A stretch of 64,000 bases of DNA from a bacterium (GTDB taxonomy: Bacteria; Zhuqueibacterota; Zhuqueibacteria; Zhuqueibacterales; Zhuqueibacteraceae): contig JAKLJX010000006.1 in the NCBI GenBank assembly GCA_023150945.1, forward strand, positions 276,789 through 340,788, given 5' to 3'. The position numbers and the translations under genes are program-made. Under the pieces are notes generated by a model that saw nothing but the letters and a program-made list of their open reading frames with translations, was not told where the DNA came from and did no database searches. Below are positions 18,387 to 26,742 of this stretch, piece by piece; the stretch's first letter is position 1, and each line of letters starts with the position of its first letter.

Positions 18387-18508
18387 GGCTAACAGCGCTT
18401 CCACCGGCCTGCGGGGCAGAGCATGATTTCCATGAAATGGTAGCTCCGACGTCTGTCCTTCGATCAAGCTTTCTCTATGCCCCGCAGCCGGTGAAGCTCG
18501 CGTTGGGC
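18387..18508 (+). other. Integron attC site 1
   Basis: The outer cores are GGCTAAC (18387-18393) and GTTGGGC (18502-18508; matches GTTRRRY). Folded on itself, the left arm AACAGCGCTTCCACCGG pairs with the right arm CCGGTGAAGCTCGCGTT, and CTGCGGGGCA pairs with TGCCCCGCAG. Single unpaired bases remain in the left arm, as expected for the extrahelical bases of an attC. About 122 bases, within the known range. It starts 9 bases after the stop of the nuclease gene, the usual cassette geometry. Confidence 0.85.
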
Positions 18509-18602
18509 ATAGTAATTTCTCCCTGACTCTTTAGTAGGAAGTGATAACATGTAGCTATTGCAAGAAGCTACTTCATTAGTATTAGAACAGGAGTTAAAGA
18601 AT

Positions 18603-20813
18603 ATGCCCGGATATTACCGTATCATTTCTAATCTTGATGATTTCTTGCGTAAACTGCAAAAAAGTAGTATCGCAATATTGTGTGGTTCTGGTATTTCTTC
18701 CGGCTCTGGATTGCCCATCGCGAAAGATTTCATCACTTATCTCTTAGCACAATGCAATGCCAAAAGCCTTTTCGGGCATCTTCAAATTCAACTTCCTGAA
18801 GGCGTGCCTCTTAGATTTGAGGGCTTACTGGAAGTGCTCCAAAGAACTGTTGATCCGAATCTAGAAATTCTGGATATGTGTTACTTCCCTACTCAAGAAT
18901 ATCAACGTGTTCCCAATAAGTTGCACTATCATCTAGCTACAATCGCCCAAAATAGACCAGTTGTCACCACAAATTTTGATACACTCATCGAAGAGGCATT
19001 GCACCGTATGTCCTCAAGTTCCAATTGTTTTAATGCTGTTTATTTTCGGCAGAAAGATTGGAACGTTGGCAACTCAGTTACAAACGGACTCTGGAAAATA
19101 CACGGGACAATTAGAGAGTGGGACAATATAAGAAGTTGGATACCTTCACGTGAGTCAGGTCCTGTGGCAACACTGCGATCAATCTCACGTACGCGGCGTG
19201 ATGCGGACCGCCACGCCGTTTTGAAAGCCATTCTCCAAAAGTTTAACCTTGTAGTTGTAGGTTATTCAGGCACAGACGACTTCGATATTAGTCAATGGCT
19301 AACTGAGTTGCCTTCGGAACATGATTTATATTGGGTGGCTTTTTCAAGTGTTACCAAACAACTTGATGCACTTTTTACAAAACGGAAAGAGAACGGCATC
19401 CGTTCGAACGTCTACGTGTATGAGGCGCATAATGATTTGAAAAATGTCGAGATCATACTTCGATGCGCCTCCAATGCTAACTTTACAGAACCAAAAGTAT
19501 CAAACTGGAATTGGAAGGCCGCTATAGACAAATGGACCGTTGATCATTTGTCATCTAGTTGGGAGAAACAGATTGTCACAGGAGAATTACTGAAACATTG
19601 CTCGAAATTCAAAGATGCTATCACTGTATTCCAAAATGCTCGAGAAACCGTACGTGATGATCCACGTAAGAAAGCGATCACGCTGGTGCTATTGTCTGAA
19701 GCACAGTTGGAGATCTCTGATTCACAAGCTCGCAAGCTAGCTCTAAATAATGCAGAAGAAGCGAAAAGCCTTTTTCTTTCGATGCCAAATACAGAAAGGT
19801 ATCTTCAAGCAGCTAAGATTGCCTGTGCAGCAGCGCTTCGATTGGCTCCTGTGCCCAATAAAGAAATGGCAGCAGTGCTCCTTCGCGAGGTTATTGATAA
19901 TAGTACCGCCGATCTTCTTGAGAAAGCACGCGCTTTAGCGGAATTAGCCCGTCTAAGGCGTCATACAGGCAAAGATGCGCTGTATACACAAGAGGAGTTT
20001 GAAAAGCTTAGCGAGGGAGACCTATATGTTGAGGCATTGATAAAACATGAAATTGCAAGAAATGAAAGATGGAAGCCTGCGAAAAATCGCCGAGAAGTTG
20101 AAGATGCCATAAAAGAAATGGAGAGCGCCCGCTTACTGAGGGAACAATTAGGAGATGTACGTGGCTTATGGGCTAGTACCATCGTTTTAGGAAACATGTA
20201 TCTGAGATTAGCAGAATGGCTTGAATGGGATTCCGTCCCCGAGTTCCGCGCAATAAACGCCATTTTATCCGCGGCGGAAGAGCTGGATATCTATTCTATA
20301 CAGTTAGCTAAGAATCATGAACTTGATTGGGAAATGGCGACGGCTCAGCGTGAGTTAAGCGTTTACTATCTTCGCGCCATGAATATTTTTGATCATCTCC
20401 ACAAGGCCGAAGTATTGTTTAAAGAAGCGGAGCAGGCTAGGCCTATCAACCAACCAGCAGAAAACGTTAAGCTTGACTTCCTCAAAATATTGCTCGAGAT
20501 TGCACTCATCGTAGATGCCGATGCTGCGCTGGAAGTAGGGTATAAACAGTTCAAGAAACTTTACGAAAAAAGCAACATCTCGCAAGGCATTATTGAAGAT
20601 CGACTGCGAGGCGCAATATACTTTAACTGGAAATTGTGTCAGATGAATGTCGGCAAGGTTGATCCTACTTCTCTTTTACGAAATAAGAAGACAAAGGGCA
20701 TCCGAAATGTTCAATACTGGCAAGAAAGAATCAAGCATATAAGACAATCCTTTAGACAAAATAGTAGTGGTCTAGAAGTAATGAGGATGCTACTAGATCC
20801 ACTTGCACCATAG
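18603..20813 (+). CDS. SIR2-domain protein with helical-repeat C-terminus
   Basis: 736 residues. Residues 1-290 are a SIR2-family NAD-binding domain: GSGIS (28-32), TTNFD (122-126), WKIHGT with the catalytic-type histidine (167) and GYSGTDD (220-226). The remaining about 450 residues are helical, with TPR-like repeats (GELLKHCSKFKDAITVFQNA, ALRLAPVPNKEMAAVLLREV and others). SIR2-plus-repeat proteins in bacteria are typically NADases that deplete NAD on phage sensing. The ATG at 18603 follows AGGAG at a reasonable distance; an upstream TTG at 18558 is less likely. It lies between attC 1 and attC 2, so it is its own integron cassette. Low GC. Target and trigger are unknown. Confidence 0.82.
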   Translation: MPGYYRIISNLDDFLRKLQKSSIAILCGSGISSGSGLPIAKDFITYLLAQCNAKSLFGHLQIQLPEGVPLRFEGLLEVLQRTVDPNLEILDMCYFPTQEYQRVPNKLHYHLATIAQNRPVVTTNFDTLIEEALHRMSSSSNCFNAVYFRQKDWNVGNSVTNGLWKIHGTIREWDNIRSWIPSRESGPVATLRSISRTRRDADRHAVLKAILQKFNLVVVGYSGTDDFDISQWLTELPSEHDLYWVAFSSVTKQLDALFTKRKENGIRSNVYVYEAHNDLKNVEIILRCASNANFTEPKVSNWNWKAAIDKWTVDHLSSSWEKQIVTGELLKHCSKFKDAITVFQNARETVRDDPRKKAITLVLLSEAQLEISDSQARKLALNNAEEAKSLFLSMPNTERYLQAAKIACAAALRLAPVPNKEMAAVLLREVIDNSTADLLEKARALAELARLRRHTGKDALYTQEEFEKLSEGDLYVEALIKHEIARNERWKPAKNRREVEDAIKEMESARLLREQLGDVRGLWASTIVLGNMYLRLAEWLEWDSVPEFRAINAILSAAEELDIYSIQLAKNHELDWEMATAQRELSVYYLRAMNIFDHLHKAEVLFKEAEQARPINQPAENVKLDFLKILLEIALIVDADAALEVGYKQFKKLYEKSNISQGIIEDRLRGAIYFNWKLCQMNVGKVDPTSLLRNKKTKGIRNVQYWQERIKHIRQSFRQNSSGLEVMRMLLDPLAP

Positions 20814-20890
20814 ATCTATTTCGCATTAATGCTACAAGGTGAAGTTTCTTGAGTTGGCGCAACGAACTTTTCTCGGAGCTTAACGAAAAT

Positions 20891-20988
20891 TCCTAACTGT
20901 GCATCAACCGGACGCAGGCGCGCGAGACATGATTTTTAATTCTAATGATCGTGGCGCGCGCCCGCGCCGGTTAAACTTGCCGTTAGGT
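20891..20988 (+). other. Integron attC site 2
   Basis: Cores TCCTAAC (20891-20897) and GTTAGGT (20982-20988; matches GTTRRRY). The arms pair through CCTAAC/GTTAGG, AACCGG/CCGGTT and the GC-rich GGCGCGCG/CGCGCGCC block, with unpaired bases between. 98 bases. It follows the SIR2 gene by about 80 bases. With attC 1 it delimits a cassette of about 2.5 kb. Confidence 0.85.
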
Positions 20989-21006
20989 CTTCAAAGGATA
21001 TTTCGA

Positions 21007-21309
21007 ATGGAGTGGAATCAACGTTACGCCGTGGATGAATATATATACGGAACCGAGCCGAATGCATTTCTTGCCGAACATGCAGAGAAGCTAAGTGGTC
21101 CCGTTCTATCACTGGCGGAAGGCGAGGGCCGCAACGCGGTTTTCCTTGCTGCGCTCGGGCTGCATGTGCACGGCGTTGATGGATCAGAAGTTGGTCTTGC
21201 CAAAGCGCAAGCACTGGCTCGTTCACGGGGCTTAAAAATTCAAACCGAGGTTGCCGACCTTGCCGTGTTTGAACCGGAAGCAAATTTTTCAGGAGGAGCA
21301 TTATGTTGA
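21007..21309 (+). pseudogene. Class I SAM methyltransferase, N-terminal fragment
   Basis: 100 residues. MEWNQRYAVDEYIYGTEPN is the typical start of tellurite-resistance/UbiE-like methyltransferases, and LSLAEGEGRNAVFLA with HGVDGS is the SAM-binding motif I and following acidic residue. Intact relatives are about 190-210 residues; this copy stops after the second strand. The ATG at 21007 has AAGGA about 8 bases upstream. Just before the stop there is AGGAGGAGC and an ATG (21303) opening a 33-codon frame, MLKNKLTVLAFLSLTP.., that looks like a truncated signal peptide and ends at 21404 inside attC 3. The third cassette is therefore a junction of broken pieces. Confidence 0.65.
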
Positions 21310-21339
21310 AAAACAAACTCACGGTCCTGGCTTTTTTAT

Positions 21340-21406
21340 CCCTAACCCCGCGTTGCAGACGACACGTTTCGCTACGTTCGCGTGCGGCTGACCGCGAGCG
21401 TTAAAA
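21340..21406 (+). other. Possible attC site 3
   Basis: CCCTAAC (21340-21346) and GTTAAAA (21400-21406, one mismatch to GTTRRRY) frame about 67 bases. The arms pair partly (TAAC..CGCG..CAG with CTG.CCGCG..GTTA) around a central ACGTTTCGCTACGTTCGCGT. The length is near the classical 59-base element. Weaker than sites 1 and 2. It overlaps the stop codon of the tyrosine recombinase fragment on the other strand. Confidence 0.5.
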
Positions 21407-21785
21407 CTTCAATCTCTCCGACCACTCCGATTTGAATTCCTTCCTTTTGCGCACATAGCCACTCATCGTGCCGTAATCGCGCCAGCGGCCGCCTTTCTGA
21501 ATTTCGAGGCCATTGACACCGTTGGAGAAGATGAGGGTGGCAAACGTCGCCCGAAAAAAATGCGGGGTCAATTCATTGCCCGTGAATTCGGTGTGCTCAA
21601 CATAGCGCTTCAAAATATAAAACAACACGAGATCATTCAACTCCTCACGCACGTGCTCGAGACGGCCGCCTTTTTCAATGTGACGAAACAGCCGGCCGCT
21701 GCTGATCTGCGCCGCCTCGATCCAATTTCGCAACGCGCGCACCGGACAGGTGAACTCGTGACGGCCGTAATCGATGTCCAGAATC
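21401..21785 (-). pseudogene. Tyrosine recombinase, C-terminal fragment
   Basis: About 128 residues in the minus frame ending at 21401. CPVRALRNWIEAAQ and GRLFRHIEKGGR lead to TPHFFRATFATLIFSNG, where the box II His-x-x-Arg region is HFFR, and to KGGRWRDYGTMSGYVRKR with the probable catalytic tyrosine. Full enzymes are about 300-400 residues. The 5' part is missing: upstream of about 21785 the DNA instead matches the tail-fibre-like gene on the plus strand, so the two were joined by a rearrangement. It is not an integron integrase by its motifs; it looks phage- or island-type. Confidence 0.7.
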
Positions 21786-22616
21786 CGCGAAGAACGGGCT
21801 CTTTTCGACCGCGTTGGGCGACCAAAATGCCTTTGGCACAACGACCAAAGTTGACCAGCATTATTGGCTGGGCATTCAAGTTCAGGGCGAGTCGAACGAA
21901 CTTTCTCCACCCATTGCGCTGACGAGTGTGGAATACAGCTTCAGCTCGTTACGTGCGGATAGGGCGAATGATTCTGTGGCTTCACTGGCGGATACGACAT
22001 GGAGGCATAGCGGGGCAAGTATTTAGAAGATGATCATAGCGGCAATTCCGCTCTAGCTTTCAAAACCACAACCGGCAATGCGTACACTGAAAAAGTGCGA
22101 ATTACTCATGATGGCAATATTGGCATTGGCACATCGTCTCCAACAGGCAAGCTCGAAGTTGTCGGCACTACTACTACCAAAGTTCTTGCCATCACCGGCG
22201 GCGGCAACCTCACCGAGCCGTTTGAGAGTTCCGAGAGCTAGCTCATTCCCAAAGGCGCGTTGGTGATTATTGATGAAGAAAATCCTGGCCAATTGAAATT
22301 GAGCCAGCAAGCCTACGACAAGCGCGTGGCGGGCGTGGTGAGCGGCGCGGGCGGCATCAATCCAGGCTTAACGCTCACGCAAGAAGGCGTGCTGGAAGGC
22401 GGGCAGAACGTTGCGCTCAGCGGCCGCGTGTATGCTTTGGCCACCGCCGCCAACGGCCCCATCAAGCCGGAGGATTTGTTGACAACGTCGGAAATTGCGG
22501 GACATGCGATGAAGGCTACGGATGTTTCTCGTTCGCACGGAACGGTAATCGGGAAGGCGATGTCGAAGCTGGAAAGCGGGGAAGGATTGGTGCTGGTGTT
22601 GGTGAATTTGCAGTGA
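21786..22616 (+). pseudogene. Tail-fibre-like surface protein, degenerate copy 1
   Basis: Homologous to the gene at 23359-24853 but starting mid-gene (DNA for GLFSTALGD). Readable pieces include HYWLGIQV, IALTSVEYSFSSLRADRA, SVASLADTTWRHSGAS, then a stop near 22024, and GNIGIGTSSPTGKLEVVG, then a TAG near 22240 where copy 2 has a CAG glutamine. A long 3' part follows, ALVIIDEENPGQL to LVLVLVNLQ, ending at 22616. The 5' end was replaced by the recombinase fragment. The 3' domain resembles C-terminal domains found after 'GIGT.SP' repeats in phage-tail-like and surface proteins. Confidence 0.75.
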
Positions 22617-22621
22617 TACAG

Positions 22622-23008
22622 TCACCACAGCAGTTTGACGGGATAAGCTTTGAAAATCTCGTCTTTGCTCAGCAGAAAAAGCTCTTCGGTGTTGGCTTGG
22701 GCGATCAACATTCTATCAAACGGATCTTTGTGATGAAGAGGCAATGCCTCCAGTGCAAACGCATGCTCGATATCAATCCGCAGAATCTGCAGGGCGTTAT
22801 TGCGCTGTTGATTTTCAATCAATGTGCGCAATGGAGCAAACAGCTTCAATTTTCCAAGCTGGAGCTTGATCTGCATCTCCCATACGCTGGCGACGCTGAG
22901 GAGCAACATGTTATTGCCGTCTTCACAATAGGCGCGGGCACTCGGCGAGAGTTTCTCCGGCTCACTGCTCCACCAGATAAAGGCATGCGAATCCAAGAGC
23001 AGGTTCAT
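22622..23008 (-). CDS. PIN-domain toxin (VapC-like)
   Basis: 128 residues of the PIN ribonuclease fold. MNLLLDSHAFIWW carries the first acidic residue, SVASVWEMQIKLQLGK the conserved Glu, and HKDPFDRMLIAQA the Asp cluster. VapC-type toxins cut tRNA or rRNA. The ATG at 23008 overlaps the antitoxin stop (ATGA), so the pair is translationally coupled, antitoxin first. The module lies on the minus strand between two degenerate copies of a tail-fibre-like gene. Confidence 0.85.
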   Translation of the reverse strand: MNLLLDSHAFIWWSSEPEKLSPSARAYCEDGNNMLLLSVASVWEMQIKLQLGKLKLFAPLRTLIENQQRNNALQILRIDIEHAFALEALPLHHKDPFDRMLIAQANTEELFLLSKDEIFKAYPVKLLW

Positions 23009-23244
23009 TTTTCGCCTGTCCAAAACTCATCCGGCAGTGGCGCATCGAAATCATCACTCATCCAAATTTTGCCGCGATCCAATCCGGCGATACGGCGAAG
23101 TGGTTTTGATCCGGCAATTGGCACCAAACGCGCCAAAGGTTTGTTGCCTTCGGTGATGATGATTTCGTTGCCCGTCTGTGCCAGGGTTAACAATTCCGCC
23201 AGGCGAGTTTGAGCCTCCTGAAGAGTCACAGTTTGAGTTGTCAT
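23005..23244 (-). CDS. Phd/YefM-family antitoxin
   Basis: 79 residues. MTTQTVTLQEAQTRLAELL, then NEIIITEGNKPLARLVPI, is the Phd/YefM DNA-binding N-domain. The C-terminal tail (WMSDDFDAPLPDEFWTGEK) is the acidic region that would wrap the toxin. It starts at 23244 and ends in the ATGA overlap with the PIN toxin. It likely represses its own promoter, which must lie in the AT-rich 23245-23358 stretch shared divergently with the tail-fibre-like gene. Confidence 0.87.
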   Translation of the reverse strand: MTTQTVTLQEAQTRLAELLTLAQTGNEIIITEGNKPLARLVPIAGSKPLRRIAGLDRGKIWMSDDFDAPLPDEFWTGEK

Positions 23245-23358
23245 GGCAATTTCTCTTTCATGGTCGCATAAAAATTAACATTTCAAATTAAGCAGAAAAA
23301 GCGAAGAAGGCAAGCAAAAATCCTTGCAGAACCATCAACTTTCAACGCGGAGACGTTT

Positions 23359-24853
23359 ATGAAAAACTTCATCACTATTTTCGCAACGCTTTTTATTTGT
23401 ATCGTGGCGGGCGACACACTCCACGCCCAAATTCCCCATACGCTTTCCTACCAGGGCGTGCTCACCGACAACGCCGGCAAGCCCAGACCGGATGGCAGTT
23501 ACTCCTTCACGTTTCGATTTTACACCTCACCCACCGGCGGCACGGCGATTTGGTCGGAAACAAAAGATTTGCTGGTGAAGAGCGGACTCTTTTCAACTGC
23601 GCTGGGCGACAAAACGCTATTTGGCGCTTCGGTCAAATTTGACACTCAATATTGGCTGGGCATTCAAGTTGGCAGCGACGCGGAGCTTGCCCCGCTCATT
23701 GCGCTGACAAGTGTGGGCTACAGCTTCAGCTCGCTGCGCGCGGATACGGCGAGCGTTTAAGTGGCGTCGCTGGCGGATACGACGTGGCGGCATAGCGGGG
23801 CGAATATTTATCGCCTTGACGGCAATGTTGGAATTGGGACGTCGAATCCTCAAGGGCAACTACATCTAAGAGGAGGTTCGGGTAGCCAAATGCACGCTAT
23901 TATGACATCCAATAATGATCTACCTGAACTCAGACTAAGTCGGTGGCATGGCGCGAATAATGTTTTTTCCAACGCGCGAATTGGTTTTGGAGAGCATCCA
24001 GGCGGTGGCGGTTATGACTTAACGCTGTCCACAGCAAACGGTGAACTTGGAGTAGTAAATGAGCAGATGCGTATTACATATTCTGGTAATATTGGAATTG
24101 GAACGCCGAGTCCTTTGGGGCAATTACACCTGAGAGGCGGTTCGGGTAGTCAAATGAACGCCATCATAACCACGAACAATGATCTACCTGAACTTATGCT
24201 AAGTCGGTGGCATGGCGCGAATAATGCTTTTTCCAACGCGCGAATTGGTTTTGGAGAGCATCCAGGCGGTGGCGGTTATGACTTAATGCTGTCTACAGCA
24301 AACGGTGAACTTGGAGCAGTTAATGAGCAAATGCGTATTACTTATTCCGGCAATGTCGGTATCGGAACAACATCTCCAACAAGCAAGCTTGAAGTTGTCG
24401 GCACCACTACAACCAAAGTTCTGAAAATCACCGGCGGCATGGACCTCGCCGAGCCATTTGAAATTTCCGAGAACCAGCCCATTCCCAAAGGCGCGTTGGT
24501 GATTATTGATGAAGAAAATCCTGGCCAACTGAAATCGAGCCATCAAGCCTACGACAAGCGCGTGGCGGACGCGATCAGTGGCGCGGGCGGCATCAATCCG
24601 GGCATAACGCTCACACAGGAAGGCGTGTTGTTGGATGGCGGGCAGAACGTTGCCTCAGCGGTAGAGTCTATGCTCTCGCCACAGCAGCCAATGGCACCAT
24701 TGCGGCGGCTGATTTACTCACGACTTCGAGCGTTGCGGGGCATTCGGTGAAGGCGACAGATGCTGCTCGCTCGCACGGAATGGTGATTAGCAAGGCGATG
24801 TCAAAGCTGGAAAGCGGGGAAGAGCTGGTGCGGTGTTGGTGAATCTGCAGTAA
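23359..24853 (+). pseudogene. Tail-fibre-like secreted protein, degenerate copy 2
   Basis: The most complete of three copies. A signal peptide (MKNFITIFATLFICIVAGDTLHA) and IPHTLSYQGVLTDNAG begin it, followed by a beta-rich domain ending SFSSLRADTASV and an in-frame TAA at 23758-23760 where copy 1 has a serine codon. The frame then continues unbroken (VASLADTTWRHSGANIY). Two 88-residue tandem repeats follow, each with GNxGIGT.SP, QLHLRGGSGSQM, DLPEL.LSRWHGANN and GFGEHPGGGGYDL, then the shared C-domain (ALVIIDEENPGQL). Compared with copy 1, one base is lost near 24655 and another near 24832, destroying the C-terminus. Either a pseudogene or, less likely, read through by suppression. Confidence 0.8.
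23826..24353 (+). repeat. Two tandem 264-bp coding repeats
   Basis: The unit containing GGTTCGGGTAG at 23875 recurs at 24139, a 264-base (88-codon) shift, with high identity throughout. Each encodes a GIGT.SP-type beta segment plus the RWHGANN and GFGEHPGGGGYDL blocks. A recent internal duplication within the tail-fibre-like gene. Confidence 0.8.
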
Positions 24854-24865
24854 TGGCTTCGTTTA

Positions 24866-25102
24866 TTAATTGCGCTGTTTAAGTCCCAAGAACTCATCCA
24901 TGGTCAATCCGGCTTCGCGGATGATGGCGCGGAGTGTACCGGTCGGCAAGTTGCCGGGATGATGAGGCACGGTGGTGCGACGCTTGTTTTTTGGGTTATA
25001 CCAGATTTCGTGGCTGCCTTTCGCCTGCCGGTCAAACACGAATCCGGCGGCGCGCAAGCGTTGCACGACCTCGCGGTAGGTCATGGCAGGCAGGCGGCTC
25101 AT
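24866..25102 (-). CDS. hicA: HicA-family mRNA interferase toxin
   Basis: 78 residues. YREVVQRLRAAGFVFDRQAKGSHEIWYN has the HicA double-stranded RNA-binding-like fold with the catalytic histidine in GSHEIW, followed by TTVPHHPGNLPTGTLRAIIREAGLT. HicA cleaves mRNA. The ATG at 25102 overlaps the HicB stop (ATGA), so the order is hicB then hicA, less common than hicA-hicB but well known. Located on the minus strand just past the 3' end of tail-fibre-like copy 2. Confidence 0.9.
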   Translation of the reverse strand: MSRLPAMTYREVVQRLRAAGFVFDRQAKGSHEIWYNPKNKRRTTVPHHPGNLPTGTLRAIIREAGLTMDEFLGLKQRN

Positions 25103-25371
25103 GCTGCCGTCGCCTCCAGCTCGATGCCAACGGGAATTTTGAGCGTGGTTTTTTGTCCGCGCCTTTTGAAAGCGGCGCGAATTTTTGGCGGTAACGGATC
25201 GCGATGCTCCAAGCAGGACTCGATCAATTTGCGGGCAACGTCTTGCGCAATTTCGATGGTCTCGGCTACCGTGCGGCCTTGTGCAATCAAACCTTGCAAC
25301 TCGTCGCTGGTTGCCAGATAACCGCCTCCAGGAAGCGGCTCGATTTTGATGTCGATCAGTACTTCTGCCAT
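25099..25371 (-). CDS. hicB: HicB-family antitoxin
   Basis: 90 residues. VLIDIKIEPLPGGGYLATSDELQGLIAQGRTVAETIEIAQDVARKLIES is the partially degraded RNase H-like fold of HicB, and the tail ends LKIPVGIELEATAA. The ATG at 25371 has GGAG about 9 bases upstream; the longer frame from 25473 runs into upstream non-homologous DNA. It neutralises HicA and probably autoregulates. Confidence 0.88.
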   Translation of the reverse strand: MAEVLIDIKIEPLPGGGYLATSDELQGLIAQGRTVAETIEIAQDVARKLIESCLEHRDPLPPKIRAAFKRRGQKTTLKIPVGIELEATAA

Positions 25372-25483
25372 GATCACGATCTCCGGAAAAGTAGTTGCAA
25401 CTATTCCAATCTGGCCCGCGTGCTTGATAGTAATATCAAAATACGTACAGCGGGTGAGGAAGGCAAGTGACAATTTTATGAAA

Positions 25484-25801
25484 TTCAGCCCTCAAGTCCA
25501 CGATAAACGCGTGGCCGGCGTGGTTAGCTGCGCGGGCGGCGTTGATCCCAGACTCACTCTCCAACAAGAAGGCTCGCTGGCGGGGGGGACAGCACCTCGC
25601 GCTCACGGGCAAAGTCTATGCGCTCGCCTTGGCAGCCAATGGCGCTATTGCGGCGGGGGATTTCCTCACGACTTCGAGCGTTGCGGGGCATGCGGTGAAG
25701 GCGACGAACTTTGTTCGTTGGCAAGGTGCGGTTATTGGCAAAGCGATGTCGAGCTCGGAAAAAAGCAAGGGTCGGTACTGGTGTTGGTGAATTTGCAATA
25801 A
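25484..25801 (+). pseudogene. Tail-fibre-like protein, 3' remnant (copy 3)
   Basis: Matches only the last about 105 codons of copies 1 and 2: VHDKRVAGVVS, LTLQQEGSLAGG in one frame, then LALTGKVYALALAANGAIAAGDFLTTSSVAGHAVKAT in a second frame, and VLVLVNLQ at the end. At least two frameshifts. It sits 3' of the HicAB module and directly before the sorted surface protein, so the toxin-antitoxin genes lie between two copies of the same 3' region. Confidence 0.75.
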
Positions 25802-25817
25802 GAAAGGGCTTTTGACC

Positions 25818-26369
25818 ATGAAGACAAAAAAGATATTCTTTAGCATGCTCGTTTTACCATGCCTGTTTTTTCAAAACGATGCAAACGCGCAAACCCCGGC
25901 CAGCAAAATCGACTGGTTTTCGCATAATATGGGCTTTGCCATTCCGGCTGCGGCGAACACCATGGCAAAATCTGTCGCCGGACAGGCTTTTGTCGGTACA
26001 ATGCAGCAAGGCAACACGCGCATCGAAAGCGGCTTCTTGGCATATCTTCTGTTCCGGGGCCCGACTGTCGGGGTGAGCGAAAGGGAAGATGATCTGGCCA
26101 TCCCCGCGACTTACGAACTGCAGCAAAATTATCCCAACCCCTTCAATCCCGGCACAACGATCACGTTTGCGCTGCCCAAGCCCGCGCAGGTCACGCTCAA
26201 AATTTTCGATGTGTTTGGCAGGGAAGTCACCACCTTGGCCCAAGGAAGGTTTCCTGCCGGCTGGCACCAAGTGACCATGGCGCTGGGCCAGTTCTCCAGC
26301 GGTGTGTACTTCTACCGTTTGCAGGCAGACGGTTTTTCCCAAACCCGGCGGCTCATGTTGGTCAAGTGA
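25818..26369 (+). CDS. Secreted protein with type IX-like C-terminal sorting domain
   Basis: 183 residues. A signal peptide (MKTKKIFFSMLVLPCLFFQNDANA) is followed by a short domain of unknown role. From residue about 97 comes the por/T9SS-type sorting domain: YELQQNYPNPFNPGTTI, VTLKIFDVFGREVTTL, SSGVYFYRL and a terminal RRLMLVK. Such domains direct export through the outer membrane and surface attachment in FCB-group bacteria. The mature domain is very short, so this may be mainly a sorting module. The ATG at 25818 has AAAGGG upstream. It follows the copy 3 remnant by 16 bases and may once have been co-transcribed with it. Confidence 0.8.
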   Translation: MKTKKIFFSMLVLPCLFFQNDANAQTPASKIDWFSHNMGFAIPAAANTMAKSVAGQAFVGTMQQGNTRIESGFLAYLLFRGPTVGVSEREDDLAIPATYELQQNYPNPFNPGTTITFALPKPAQVTLKIFDVFGREVTTLAQGRFPAGWHQVTMALGQFSSGVYFYRLQADGFSQTRRLMLVK

Positions 26370-26742
26370 TTCGCCTCAGACACAGCTTTCTTCCGCTCCG
26401 CATTGCCTGAGGGCGAAAGGGAGTCTGTGGTTTTTTCACCCTCCTAAACTTGGCGGAAAAGCCATCGCCCGGGCGTTCATGTTTCTGTGGTGGAACATCG
26501 CGCCCGGGCGGTTTGACTTTAGGCTCCCGCCCGCGCTCCCACCTAATTGCAGAATACTCCTGGCGAAAAGCACCCATCTCAACAACTGAGGAATCGTTTG
26601 CATTAGCCTGATTATAAAGCATTAAAATATGCGCTTCAGATGCAAAAGTGAACAAAAAGGCTCTCAAAATTTAACTTACTCATAACGCAACTATTCTAAC
26701 TTTGAGTAGTAAAACTCCCCGAATTTTTTTTTGGAGAGCAGA
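26370..26742. other. Intergenic region before the efflux operon
   Basis: 373 bases; no gene is supported. The last part (26640-26742) is AT-rich and carries the inverted repeat annotated separately, so the promoter of the PadR-efflux operon is probably here. Confidence 0.5.
26676..26708. promoter_or_regulatory. Candidate PadR operator
   Basis: TACTCA (26677-26682) and TGAGTA (26703-26708) form an inverted repeat with a 20-base gap, 35 bases upstream of the PadR start, in an AT-rich stretch. PadR regulators commonly bind such spaced palindromes in their own promoters. Binding is inferred only. Confidence 0.4.

Noticed and set aside
16499..20813. TIR plus SIR2 genes as a Thoeris system
   Set aside because: ThsA has SIR2 plus a SLOG sensor; here the SIR2 protein has TPR-like repeats. 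An attC site separates it from the TIR gene, so they look like independent cassettes.
21401..21785. Recombinase fragment as the integron integrase
   Set aside because: It shows generic tyrosine recombinase motifs only, without the IntI-specific insertion, and is truncated.
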